DNA of 64,000 nucleotides from NCBI RefSeq assembly GCF_042680605.1, contig NZ_JBHUEE010000003.1, positions 62,001 through 126,000 on the forward strand, given 5' to 3'. Of this stretch, positions 8,658 through 17,375 are shown in pieces. The DNA comes from Allobogoriella deserti (GTDB taxonomy: Bacteria; Actinomycetota; Actinomycetes; Actinomycetales; Actinomycetaceae). The position numbers and the translations under genes are program-made. The notes below the pieces were generated by a model, which saw only the letters and a program-made list of their open reading frames with translations, was not told the origin of the DNA and did no database searches. The first letter of the stretch is position 1; each line of letters starts with the position of its first letter.

Positions 8658-9671
8658 GTGTCGGCGGTGACCATGCGCGACGTCGCCCGCCACGCCGGGG
8701 TGTCGGTCAAGACGGTCTCGAACGTGGTCAACGCCGCGCCCAACGTCGCCGAGGTCACGGTGCGCAAGGTCGAGGCCGCCATCGCCGAGCTCGGCTACCA
8801 GATGAACTTCGCGGCGCGGAGCCTGAGCATCGGCCGCACCGGGATGGTGATGCTGGCCGTGCCCCGGCTCAGCCTGCCGTACTTCGCCGAGCTGTCCGAC
8901 CGCATAGTCGAGGCCGCCGGCGACCGCGGCTACACCGTGCTGCTCGAGCAGACCGGAGGCGTGCGCGAGCGGGAGCTGGGCGTGCTCACCTCGGAGCGGC
9001 GTCGGATGAGCGACGGACTGATCTTCTCCCCGATCGGCCTGCGGCAGGACGACGGCGCAGATCTGGACGTCCCGTTCCCGATGGTCCTGCTCGGCGAGCG
9101 CCCGCTGAACCCGGACCTCGATCACGTCGCCATGGACAACCGGGGCGGTGCCCGGGCCCTGACCGAGCACCTCCTGACCATCGGGCGGCGCCGCATCGCC
9201 GTCGTCGGCTCCTACGACACCGGCGAGGTCGGGGCCGGCTACCTGCGCACAGCAGGGCACCGGGACGCGCTCGAGGCTGCCGACCTGCCTCACGCGCCGG
9301 AGCGGCACGGACCGGCGACCGCGTGGACCCTCGAGGCGGGCGCGCACGCCATGGCCGAGATCCTCGACCGCGGGGTGGAGATCGACGCCGTGTTCGCCCT
9401 GAACGACGCCCTCGCCCTCGGTGCCACGCGCGAACTGTTTGACCGCGGTCTGCGCGTGCCGCAGGACGTCGCGGTGACCGGGTTCGACGACATCCGCGAG
9501 GCAGCCTTCGCGCGGCCACGCCTGACCACCGTGGATCCGGGCCGGGACGAGATCGCCCGCCGCGCCGTCGACGGACTGCTCGCTCAGATTCTCCGTCCGG
9601 ACCGCACCCGCGCCGGCGGAACGCACACCCAGCCGTACACACTCCGGATCCGGGAGTCCACGGGCGGCTGA
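8658..9671 (+). CDS. LacI-family transcriptional regulator
   Basis: 337 residues from GTG 8658 (AGGAGG just upstream); ATG 8673 is the alternative. N-terminal LacI helix-turn-helix TMRDVARHAGVSVKTVSNVV with a hinge helix, then a periplasmic-binding-protein-like sensor domain (VPRLSLPYFAEL, FALNDALALGA, VAVTGFDDIREA, PRLTTVDPG). It separates the divergent GH5 gene from the downstream binding-protein/glycosidase operon, so it is expected to respond to a sugar made or imported by these genes. Its operator is likely GGTAACCGGTTACC. Confidence 0.92.
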   Translation: MSAVTMRDVARHAGVSVKTVSNVVNAAPNVAEVTVRKVEAAIAELGYQMNFAARSLSIGRTGMVMLAVPRLSLPYFAELSDRIVEAAGDRGYTVLLEQTGGVRERELGVLTSERRRMSDGLIFSPIGLRQDDGADLDVPFPMVLLGERPLNPDLDHVAMDNRGGARALTEHLLTIGRRRIAVVGSYDTGEVGAGYLRTAGHRDALEAADLPHAPERHGPATAWTLEAGAHAMAEILDRGVEIDAVFALNDALALGATRELFDRGLRVPQDVAVTGFDDIREAAFARPRLTTVDPGRDEIARRAVDGLLAQILRPDRTRAGGTHTQPYTLRIRESTGG

Positions 9672-9730
9672 CCGGCCACGACGGGCGGGGCCGGTCACCC
9701 ACCGGACCCAGAACCGCGAGATCACAATGG

Positions 9731-9746
9731 GGTAACCGGTGTAATC
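9731..9746. promoter_or_regulatory. Partial second copy of the GGTAACCGGT operator
   Basis: GGTAACCGGT is identical to ten bases of the 8577-8590 palindrome, followed by GTAATC instead of TACC. It ends six bases before a TTGACC -35 candidate (9752-9757) for the binding-protein gene. Confidence 0.45.
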
Positions 9747-9788
9747 GGGCGTTGACCGGGCCAGGAGGATGTGGTCGACTACCCGAAT

Positions 9789-9800
9789 GTAAGCGGTTTC
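9789..9800. promoter_or_regulatory. LacI-type operator (GTAAGCGGTTTC) before the orphan binding protein
   Basis: Reverse complement GAAACCGCTTAC matches the site at 24660 (GAAAGCGCTTAC) except at one base. It lies about where transcription from TTGACC (9752-9757) would start. Confidence 0.5.
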
Positions 9801-9851
9801 GCACCTGCGGGACCCGAGGGGCCACGCAACGACGCGCAGGAAGGCACACCC

Positions 9852-11192
9852 ATGCAGAGCACGACGAGACCACGTCGACGGGCCGCCCTCGCGGTCGGGG
9901 CGGGAGCGGCCCTCCTGCTGACCGCGGCCTGCGGTCAGCAGGAGAACATCGCCGAACAGAACGACGACGGCGAGGCAGCCGCCGGCGACGGCGCGACCAT
10001 CCGATTCTCCTGGTGGGGCAACCCCGACCGCGCCCAGATGACCGAGGAGGCCGTCAGCGCTTTCGAGGAGGAGCACCCGGACATCACGGTCGAGACGGAG
10101 TTCACCGACTTCGACGCCTACTTCGACCGCCTCGCCACGGCCGTCGCGGCAGGTGACGAACCCGACGTCATCACGATGGGCGGTGCCTACCCACGCGAGT
10201 ACGGATCCCGCGGCGTGCTGCTCGACCTCGGCGAGGTCTCGGACATCATCGACACCTCCGCCTACGACGAGGCCGCCCTGCAGAACGGCTACTTCGACGA
10301 GACCCAGTACGGGATCCCGACGGGCGTGAACAGCTTCGGCGTCGTCGCCAATCCGCAGGTCTTCGCCGACGCCGGCGTCGACATGCCGGACGACGACACG
10401 TGGTCGTGGGAGGACTACGCGCAGATCGCGACCGAGATCTCGGCCAGCACACCGGACGACGTCTACGGCGCCGAGGACCCGACGCAACCGGACACCCTCG
10501 ACCTCTACGCCGACCAGCACACCGGGCAGGGCCTCTACACCGAGGACGGAGGCCTGGCGATCACTCCGGAGACGGTGACCGGGTGGTTCGACTACACGAG
10601 CGGCCTCATGGAGTCCGGCGCCACGCCGGAGGCATCCATCAGCTCCGAGCTCATGGGCCAGCCGAACCCCGAGCAGACCCTCATGGGGCAGGGGCGCGCG
10701 GGCATGATGTTCGCCTGGACGAACCAGCTCCAGGCGTTCGCCGACGCCTCCGGTGACGAACTCGTCATGCTGCGCGCCCCGGGCGAGACCACCGAGCAGG
10801 AGCCGGGCCAGTGGTTGCAGGCCTCGCAGCTGTACACGATCAGCGCCAATTCCGGCCACCCGGAGGCGGCCGCCGAGCTGGTCGACTTCCTCACCACCTC
10901 CACCGCCGCCGCCGACGCGATCGGCTCCGACCGCGGCGTCCCGGCGGTCTCCGAACTGCGCGAGCACCTCGAGCCGGAACTCGAGCCGGTCCAGCAGGAG
11001 GAGTTCGGCTACATCGACCGCATCAGCGAACTCATCGACGGCGATTTCGTCGTCGGACCGACCGGCTCGACCGAGTCCGTGCCGACCCTGCAGCGGATCA
11101 ACGAGAACGTCCTCTTCGGCCGGACGAGCCCCGAAGAGGCGGGCCAGCAGTTCGTCGACGAGATGAACGCCGCCATCGACGCCGGCGGCTGA
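9852..11192 (+). CDS. ABC transporter sugar-binding lipoprotein (family 1), orphan
   Basis: 446 residues; the lipobox LLLTAAC places the lipidated Cys at residue 27. The mature protein shows FSWWGNPDRAQ, VETEFTDFDAYFDRLATAVA and PDVITMGGAYPREYGSRGVL, typical of MalE-like carbohydrate-binding proteins. AGGAAGG precedes the ATG; the frame is open from 9771 but the signal peptide starts here. There are no permease genes next to it. It is closely related to the binding protein at 17376-18698 (same CGQ-EN-AEQ start of the mature chain), so it may use the permeases at 18876-20751. The following glycosidase overlaps its stop. Confidence 0.9.
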   Translation: MQSTTRPRRRAALAVGAGAALLLTAACGQQENIAEQNDDGEAAAGDGATIRFSWWGNPDRAQMTEEAVSAFEEEHPDITVETEFTDFDAYFDRLATAVAAGDEPDVITMGGAYPREYGSRGVLLDLGEVSDIIDTSAYDEAALQNGYFDETQYGIPTGVNSFGVVANPQVFADAGVDMPDDDTWSWEDYAQIATEISASTPDDVYGAEDPTQPDTLDLYADQHTGQGLYTEDGGLAITPETVTGWFDYTSGLMESGATPEASISSELMGQPNPEQTLMGQGRAGMMFAWTNQLQAFADASGDELVMLRAPGETTEQEPGQWLQASQLYTISANSGHPEAAAELVDFLTTSTAAADAIGSDRGVPAVSELREHLEPELEPVQQEEFGYIDRISELIDGDFVVGPTGSTESVPTLQRINENVLFGRTSPEEAGQQFVDEMNAAIDAGG

Positions 11193-13312
11193 TGCTCGAC
11201 CGCAAGGCGCTCGTGCGGCGGCACACCGTCGTCGTCGACCGGATCGACCCGCGTTCGCCGCTCCAGGTGGGCAACGGCTCGCTCGCCTGCGGCGTCGACG
11301 TCACGGGGCTGCAGACGTTCCCGGAGGCGTACCCGGTCCCGGACACGTCCGGGGGCGAACCGGGCACCCTGCTCGGGACGTTCACCCAGTGGGCGTGGCA
11401 CTCCACGCCGCCGCCGGAGGGCGGAGCGGCGTGGAGGGGCGGCGCGCCGGAGTTGCCGCGGCGGGTCTACCGCACCCGCCGCGGCGAGGTCGCGTACGTC
11501 GACGCCGAGCCCACCGGCCGGGACGACGCAGCCATGCCGGCGCACGTGCGGTGGCTGCGCGCGAACCCGCACCGGCTCGACCTCCTCCGGCTGGGCCTGA
11601 TCCTCGACGGCACCACGCCGTCGATCACGGAGCTGGGACCGTGCCGGCAGGTACTGGACCTGTGGGCCGGCCGTCTCACCAGCGACGTCACCCTGGCGGG
11701 CCGGCGCCTGCGAGTGACGACGGCGTGCCACCCGGAGGCCGACGTCCTCGCCGTGCGGATCGAGCAGGTCGATCCGCCGTCGGAGGGCGCGCAGCTCGGC
11801 GTGCGGTTGGCCTTCCCGTACGGCTGCGAGGCGTGGGCCGGAGGCGCCGACTGGACCGCCCCGGAGAAGCATCGGACTCAGTTGGAGGCCGCGGGGAACG
11901 CCTCCGCCGTCGTTCTCTCGCGCTTCTTCGACGGCGCCGACCGGCCGCTCCACCGGGTTCGCGTGGCGGCGCCGGACGTGCGACGCGTCGGGCAGCACGC
12001 CGTGCTGGCGACGGGCCCGGGTTCGGTGCTGGACGTGGTGGTCGGTCTGGCGCAGGAGGAGCCGCCGGATCCGCTGCCGACGGTGACGCAGACGCTGGCC
12101 GCTGCGGCCGGCTACTGGAAGCGGTTCTGGACCACCGGCGCCGCACTCGACCTCTCCGGCAGCGCGGATCCGCGCGCGCCGGAGCTGGAACGCCGCGCGG
12201 TGCTGTCCCAATACCTGACCGCGATCCAGTGCTCCGGGTGCCTGCCACCGCAGGAGACCGGTCTGCTGGTCAACAGCTGGCGCGGCCGTTTCCACCTCGA
12301 GATGCACTACTGGCACGCGGCGCACTTCGCACTCTGGGGCCGGCCGGAGCTGCTGGAACCGAGCATGGAGTTCTACCGCGAGATCCTCCCCGTGGCCCGG
12401 GAGACGGCTCGCCAGCAGGGGTACGACGGCGCCCGGTGGCCGAAGCAGGTCGGCCCGGACGGCCAGGAGAGCCCGAGCCACATCGGACCGTTCCTGCTGT
12501 GGCAGCAGCCGCACGTCATCCACCTGGCCGAGCTGCTGCGCCGGGCCGGGACTCCGCGCGCCGTGGAGCGGTACGGCGATCTGGTCGAGGCCACGGCCCG
12601 GTTCATGGCCGACGTCGCAGAACCGACACCGGACGGCTTCGCGCTGGGGCCGCCGCTGGTTCCGGCGCAGGAGTCCTACGCCGAGGAGCGGCATCGCGTG
12701 ACGAACCCGCCGTTCGAGCTCGCCTCCTGGTCATGGGCGTTGCGGGTGGCTCAGCAGTGGCGACGGCGCGCCGGCCTGGCACCGGAACCGCGCTGGACCG
12801 AGGTGGCGGACGGTATGGCGTCCCCGCTCGTGGCAGCCGGTCGGTACGCGGCCGTCGGGACCGTCCCCGACGACGGCGCGAGCGGGCCGCTCCGGCCGCG
12901 CACCGTGCGTGCGGACCACCCGTCGATGGTCTACGGGCTCGGCGTGGTCCCGGCCACCGGCGCGCTCGACCCCGAGATCGTCCGGGCCACGTTGCACGAC
13001 GTCCTCGCCGACTGGGACTGGCCGAGCACGTGGGGCTGGGACTTCCCCGCCCTGGCGATGACGGCGACGCGGCTGGGCGAGCCGAGCACCGCGGTCGACC
13101 TCCTGCTCTCGGCGGCCGCGAAGAACACGTATCTGCCCAACGGACACAACTGGCAGAGCGAGACGTTGCCGGCCTACCTGCCCGGCAACGGCGGGTTGCT
13201 GACCGCGCTGGCCATGATGGCCGGCGGCTGGGACGGCGGTCCCGGGACGGCGGCGCCCGGGTTCCCGTCCGGCTGGTCCGTCCGTGCCGAGGGCTTCATC
13301 CCCGCGCCCTGA
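11192..13312 (+). CDS. Unassigned (alpha/alpha)6-barrel-type glycoside hydrolase
   Basis: 706 residues starting in a TGATG overlap with the binding-protein stop, so translation is coupled. The N-terminal beta-sandwich-like part (GNGSLACGVDVTGLQTFPEA) and the later GLLVNSWRGRFHLEMHYWHAAHFALWGRPELL and WDWPSTWGWDFPALAMTATRLG have the layout of six-hairpin glycosidases (GH65/GH95/GH127-like), but I cannot name a family. Candidate acids are the Glu of FHLEMHYWH and Asp/Glu residues of the WDFPALAM and NWQSETLPAYLPGNGG segments. No signal peptide, so cytoplasmic. It presumably cleaves the oligosaccharide bound by the upstream lipoprotein. Confidence 0.7.
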   Translation: MLDRKALVRRHTVVVDRIDPRSPLQVGNGSLACGVDVTGLQTFPEAYPVPDTSGGEPGTLLGTFTQWAWHSTPPPEGGAAWRGGAPELPRRVYRTRRGEVAYVDAEPTGRDDAAMPAHVRWLRANPHRLDLLRLGLILDGTTPSITELGPCRQVLDLWAGRLTSDVTLAGRRLRVTTACHPEADVLAVRIEQVDPPSEGAQLGVRLAFPYGCEAWAGGADWTAPEKHRTQLEAAGNASAVVLSRFFDGADRPLHRVRVAAPDVRRVGQHAVLATGPGSVLDVVVGLAQEEPPDPLPTVTQTLAAAAGYWKRFWTTGAALDLSGSADPRAPELERRAVLSQYLTAIQCSGCLPPQETGLLVNSWRGRFHLEMHYWHAAHFALWGRPELLEPSMEFYREILPVARETARQQGYDGARWPKQVGPDGQESPSHIGPFLLWQQPHVIHLAELLRRAGTPRAVERYGDLVEATARFMADVAEPTPDGFALGPPLVPAQESYAEERHRVTNPPFELASWSWALRVAQQWRRRAGLAPEPRWTEVADGMASPLVAAGRYAAVGTVPDDGASGPLRPRTVRADHPSMVYGLGVVPATGALDPEIVRATLHDVLADWDWPSTWGWDFPALAMTATRLGEPSTAVDLLLSAAAKNTYLPNGHNWQSETLPAYLPGNGGLLTALAMMAGGWDGGPGTAAPGFPSGWSVRAEGFIPAP

Positions 13313-13414
13313 TCTGCGCCGAACGGCGCGTCGACCAGCGCTGAGCGGGACCAGGCGGCCGACGGCCTGCGTAGGCTGGTGCGACCGCGCCACCGTCGAG
13401 GGAGAACCAGCGCC

Positions 13415-14320
13415 GTGACCACCCGCACCGACTCACCCGCGAAGCCCGCGCGCGTCTGGCCGGAGAACTTCGCCGATCCGGCCGTCCTGCACGCCGGCGG
13501 CGAGTGGTGGGCCTACGCCACGAACGGCCCGCGGGGAAACGCACCGGTGCTGCGTTCACCTGACCTGCGGACCTGGCGGCCGGTCGGAGACGCCTTGCCG
13601 GAGCTGCCCGGCTGGGCCGAGGAGGGCTTCACGTGGGCGCCGGAGGTCGCGGCCACCAGCACCGGTTACGTCATGTACTACACGGCGCGGGTCAGAAGCA
13701 CGGGCCTGCAGGGGATCGGACGTGCGGTCGCCTCCCACCCTGCCGGGCCGTACCTCGACGACTCCGAGGAGCCGCTGATCTTCCAGGCGGACGAGGGCGG
13801 CTCCATCGACGCCACGCCGTTCACCGACACCGACGGCACGCGATATTTGTGGTGGAAGAACGACGGCAACGCGGTCGAGGAACGCACGTGGCTCTACGCC
13901 GCCACGCTCAGCGACGACGGTCTCGCGCTCTCCGGCTCGCCCACCCGGGTGGTAGGCAGCGACCTCGAGTGGGAGGGCGACCTCGTGGAGGGCCCCTTCC
14001 TGTTCCGCCGCGGCGCAACGCTCCACCTCTTCTACAGCGCGAACGGTTTCCGCTCGGCCGACTACGCCGTCGGCCACGCCGTCTGCGACGGACCGATGGG
14101 GCCGTGCCGGAAGACGCCGGATCCCGTACTGACCGGCAATCCGCTCATGGCCGGTCCGGGACACTGCGTGGTGGTCGAGCACGAGGGTCGCACCCTGATG
14201 ATCCATCACGCCTGGCAGCCCGAGGACGTCGGCGTATGGGAGCAGGGCCGGCACATGTGGGTGACGGAGCTCGTCTGGGACGGTGACCGGCCGCGGGCCG
14301 TGGTACCCCTCAGTCGCTGA
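13415..14320 (+). CDS. GH43-type glycoside hydrolase
   Basis: 301 residues from GTG 13415 (GAGGGAGAACC upstream). The five-bladed beta-propeller family residues are all visible: base Asp21 (ENFADPAV), pKa-modulating Asp132 (SIDATPF) and acid Glu192 (LVEGPFLF), plus FTWAPEVA. No signal peptide. By family it removes arabinose, xylose or galactose side groups from imported oligosaccharides. A TAGGCT box at 13372-13377 may give it its own promoter after a CAGGC/GCCTG hairpin at 13351-13369. The stop overlaps the convergent uxuB stop by 11 bases. Confidence 0.87.
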   Translation: MTTRTDSPAKPARVWPENFADPAVLHAGGEWWAYATNGPRGNAPVLRSPDLRTWRPVGDALPELPGWAEEGFTWAPEVAATSTGYVMYYTARVRSTGLQGIGRAVASHPAGPYLDDSEEPLIFQADEGGSIDATPFTDTDGTRYLWWKNDGNAVEERTWLYAATLSDDGLALSGSPTRVVGSDLEWEGDLVEGPFLFRRGATLHLFYSANGFRSADYAVGHAVCDGPMGPCRKTPDPVLTGNPLMAGPGHCVVVEHEGRTLMIHHAWQPEDVGVWEQGRHMWVTELVWDGDRPRAVVPLSR

Positions 14321-15785
14321 GCTCGGTCACCTGAGTGAGGACGGCCGAGCGGAACCGATCGTCCTCGGCCAGCTCGGCCGGGAAGATTTCGCGTATGCCG
14401 AGCAGCCGCTCCCCCAGGCGGCCCCCATCGGCTGCGGCCTCGGCCAGTGTCGGGGCGAGCGGGTCGTCCAGTTCCAGACCGTTCCTGCCCTCGGCGGCGC
14501 GGGCGACGAACACCATCCACGCGGCCACCGCGCGCGCGGCCCGGTGCGGCACAGCCGCCTGTGCGAGCCGGTCGCGTGCCGTGCCGAGCAACCGCACGGG
14601 AAGCTTCTGCGAGCCGTCCATGGCCACCTGGATGGTGGTGTGTCCGAGCGCCGGGTTCTCGAAACGGCCGAGGACGGAGTCGCGGTAGTCGGCCAGGTCC
14701 ACGCCGGGAGGCGGCGTCAGCGTCGGGATGACGTCCTCGTCGATGAAGGCGCGGACCTCCTCGCCCAGCACCGGGTCGGTCACGGCCTCGGCGATGGTGC
14801 GGTGGCCCAGGACGGCCCCACGGTAGGCGAGGTAGGAGTGTGAGCCGTTGAGGATCCGCAGTTTGGCGTCCTCGAACGGCGCGACGTCGGAGGTCAGCGT
14901 GGCCCCCGCGCGTTCCCACGCCGGACGTGGGCCGGCGAACGCGTCCTCGATCACCCACTGCCGGAACGGCTCGGCGACCACGAGTCCGGCGTCGGTCAGT
15001 CCGGCGAGCGCCTCGGCCTCGGCGCGATCGGCGTCCGTGGTGGCCGGGACGATCCGGTCGACCATGGTCGAGGGGAAGGTGACATGGTCGTGCACCCAGT
15101 CGGCGACGTCGTCGGCGCCGGCGGCGGCCAGGAACTCCTGGACGAGGCCGGTGAGCATCGCGCCGTTGTGGACGATGTTGTCGCAGGTGACCACCGTGAT
15201 GGGGGTGGCGTCCTGTCGCGCCCGGCGGGCCAGGCCGCGGGCGAGCATCCCGATCGGGCTGCCGGCAGCCCGATCGACGGCGCGTCCGCCCAGTTCGTCG
15301 GCCAACGCGGCGACGTCGGCGCGGACGCCGTCGTCGTCCAGGTCCAGGCCCGTGCCGGAGCGGCGGTAGCCCTTCTCCGTCACCGTGAGAGTGACGACGT
15401 GCGTGGCCGGATGGGCCAGCCGGGACAGCACGGCAGCGGTCTGCTCGCCCGGGAAGGAGATCTCGCGGACCGCTCCGACGATGCGCAGCTGCGCCGTCGG
15501 GGATCCGGCATCGTCGAGCCCCTTGGTGAGCACGCCGTAAAGACCGTCCTGCGGGGCGAGTTGCTCGGCCACGCGGGGCGAGCGCTGGGTGACGGCGTGG
15601 ATGCCCCATCGGGTCTCGCCGCCGGCAGCCATGGCGTCCTCGGTGTACACCGCCTGATGCGCACGGTGGAACGCGCCGACGCCGAGGTGGACCAGCCCGG
15701 TGCCGAGGTCGCGCGGGTCGACGGCGGGACGCTGCACGTTCTCGGCGAGGTGCGGCAGCGTGGACAGGGACAAGCGGTGGGTCAC
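14310..15785 (-). CDS. uxuB: Fructuronate reductase / mannitol dehydrogenase family (UxuB)
   Basis: NADH-dependent polyol dehydrogenase that converts fructuronate to mannonate. Matches UxuB across its length: VHLGVGAFHRAHQAVYTEDAM, TLTVTEKGYR, VTCDNIVHNG, TFPSTMVDRIVPAT, EPFRQWVIEDAF, LRILNGSHSYLAYRG and IQVAMDGSQKLP. The active-site Lys is in DGSQK and MVDRI. The frame is open to GTG 15806, but GGAGG lies five bases before GTG 15785, which is preferred (491 residues). Divergent from uxaC over a LacI-type operator. A tagaturonate-reducing role is possible because the nearby dehydratase is UxaA rather than UxuA. Confidence 0.88.
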   Translation of the reverse strand: MTHRLSLSTLPHLAENVQRPAVDPRDLGTGLVHLGVGAFHRAHQAVYTEDAMAAGGETRWGIHAVTQRSPRVAEQLAPQDGLYGVLTKGLDDAGSPTAQLRIVGAVREISFPGEQTAAVLSRLAHPATHVVTLTVTEKGYRRSGTGLDLDDDGVRADVAALADELGGRAVDRAAGSPIGMLARGLARRARQDATPITVVTCDNIVHNGAMLTGLVQEFLAAAGADDVADWVHDHVTFPSTMVDRIVPATTDADRAEAEALAGLTDAGLVVAEPFRQWVIEDAFAGPRPAWERAGATLTSDVAPFEDAKLRILNGSHSYLAYRGAVLGHRTIAEAVTDPVLGEEVRAFIDEDVIPTLTPPPGVDLADYRDSVLGRFENPALGHTTIQVAMDGSQKLPVRLLGTARDRLAQAAVPHRAARAVAAWMVFVARAAEGRNGLELDDPLAPTLAEAAADGGRLGERLLGIREIFPAELAEDDRFRSAVLTQVTELSD

Positions 15786-15829
15786 ATCGGCCTCCGGGTC
15801 GGACACTACAACGGGGGTCCGAACGCTGG

Positions 15830-15835
15830 TAGATT
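15830..15835 (+). promoter_or_regulatory. uxaC: Predicted -10 (TAGATT) of uxaC
   Basis: TAnnnT box immediately before the LacI-type operator at 15840-15851. No convincing -35 is seen, as expected for an activator-assisted or weak promoter. Confidence 0.3.
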
Positions 15836-15839
15836 CTGC

Positions 15840-15851
15840 GAAAGCGTTTAC
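15840..15851. promoter_or_regulatory. LacI-type operator (GAAAGCGTTTAC) between uxuB and uxaC
   Basis: Centered in the 114-base divergent region, with core AAAGCGTTT, and shared in form with the sites at 20896, 21074 and 21150. It lies just downstream of the TAGATT box and could control both genes. Confidence 0.65.
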
Positions 15852-15899
15852 ATCCTAGTGACGACGACGCCACCGACGCCAACCGAGGAGTCCTGTTCC

Positions 15900-17348
15900 A
15901 TGTCCGAAGCCTGGGTGCTGCACCCGGACCGTGCCCTGCCCGCAGGCGAGTTGCGGCCGCTCGCGAAGGAGATCTACGCCGCGACGGCCGGGTTGCCGCT
16001 GGTCTCGATGCACGGTCACGTCGACGTCGGCGTGTTCGCCCAGGATCGGCCGTTCCCGGACCCGGCCCAGCTCCTCGTGGTCCCGGACCACTACCTGGTC
16101 CGCATGGTGATCTCCCAGGGTCAGGTGTCCCTGCCGCAGATGGGGGTGGCGCCGGTCGACGCAAGCGCCGAGGTCGAGGTCGAGCAGGACCCGCGGGCGA
16201 TCTGGCGGCGATTCTGCGAGCACTGGCACCTGTTCCGCGGCACGCCCACCCGGTACTGGCTCGAGCACGAGCTGGTCGAGGTGTTCGGGGTGACGCGCCG
16301 CCCGTCCGCCGAGAACGCCGACGATCTGTTCGACGAGCTGTCCGAGATCCTCCGGCGGCCCGAGTTCCGTCCGCGGGCCTTGTTCGAACGGTTCGGCCTG
16401 GAGATTATCGCCACCACCGACCCCGCCACGGCGGACCTCGCCCAGCACGCGTCCCTCGCGGCCGAGGGGTGGGGCGACCGCGTGGTGCCGACGTTCCGTC
16501 CCGACCCGTTGCTGCACGTCGACCGTGCGGACTGGCGCGGCCAGCTGGGCGCGCTCTCGGAGGTCTCCGGCGTCGACGCCGGTGACTACGAGGGGTACCT
16601 GGCCGCGCTTCGGCAACGCCGCCGGGCGTTCGTCGAGGCGGGCGCACGCGCCACGGACCACGGCCACCTGCTGACCGACACGACGCAGCTTCCGGCCCGG
16701 GAGGCGGCGCGCATCTTCCGTGCCGCCCTGACGGGCGAGGCCACGGCGGCCGAGGCGCAGGCGTTCAGCGGGCACATGCTCTTCGAGATGGCCCGGATGT
16801 CCACCGAGGACGGCCTGGTGATGCAGCTGCACCCCGGCTCGCTGCGCGATCACGACGCCGGCCTGGCGCGAGCCTTCGGGCACGACAAGGGTTACGACAT
16901 CCCGATCGGCACCGAGTACACCCGTTCGCTGCGGCCGCTGCTGGAGGCGTTCGGCCACCATCCGAACTTCCGCTTCATCGTCTTCACGCTCGACGAGACG
17001 ACGTTCTCCCGCGAGCTCGCCCCGCTGGCGGGCGTCTACCCCGCGATGAAGCTCGGCGCGCCGTGGTGGTTCCTCGACTCCCCCGACGGCATGCGCCGCT
17101 ACCGCGAGGCCGTCACCGAGACCGCCGGGTTCTACAACACCAGCGGGTTCGTCGACGACACTCGCGCCTATCCCTCCATCCCGGCCCGGTTCGACCTCAA
17201 CCGGCGCGTCGACGCCGGATACCTCGCGCGGCTCGTCGCCGAGCACCGGCTGGAGATGGACGAGGCGATCGAGACGGCCGTCGACCTCGCCTACCACATC
17301 CCGAAGGCGGCCTACCCGCCGGTGCGGGTGCCGGCCGTCGCCGGCTGA
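15900..17348 (+). CDS. uxaC: Uronate isomerase (glucuronate isomerase)
   Basis: 482 residues of the amidohydrolase-related UxaC family, which interconverts glucuronate/fructuronate and galacturonate/tagaturonate as the first step of hexuronate catabolism. The N-terminal metal motif HGH (LVSMHGHVD), LEIIATTDPA, DTTQLPAREAAR, VMQLHPGSLRDHD, RFIVFTLDET and YPAMKLGAPWWFLDSPDGMRR are all present. GAGGAG precedes the ATG. Divergent from uxuB, which takes the isomerase product, so the pair forms a short pathway under one operator. Confidence 0.92.
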   Translation: MSEAWVLHPDRALPAGELRPLAKEIYAATAGLPLVSMHGHVDVGVFAQDRPFPDPAQLLVVPDHYLVRMVISQGQVSLPQMGVAPVDASAEVEVEQDPRAIWRRFCEHWHLFRGTPTRYWLEHELVEVFGVTRRPSAENADDLFDELSEILRRPEFRPRALFERFGLEIIATTDPATADLAQHASLAAEGWGDRVVPTFRPDPLLHVDRADWRGQLGALSEVSGVDAGDYEGYLAALRQRRRAFVEAGARATDHGHLLTDTTQLPAREAARIFRAALTGEATAAEAQAFSGHMLFEMARMSTEDGLVMQLHPGSLRDHDAGLARAFGHDKGYDIPIGTEYTRSLRPLLEAFGHHPNFRFIVFTLDETTFSRELAPLAGVYPAMKLGAPWWFLDSPDGMRRYREAVTETAGFYNTSGFVDDTRAYPSIPARFDLNRRVDAGYLARLVAEHRLEMDEAIETAVDLAYHIPKAAYPPVRVPAVAG

Positions 17349-17375
17349 GGTCCGCGAGGTCGCGGCGTCGCAGCC

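Noticed and set aside
15084..15899. N-terminal extension of UxaC
   Set aside because: It is the antisense of uxuB and crosses the divergent operator. ATG 15900 has a ribosome site.
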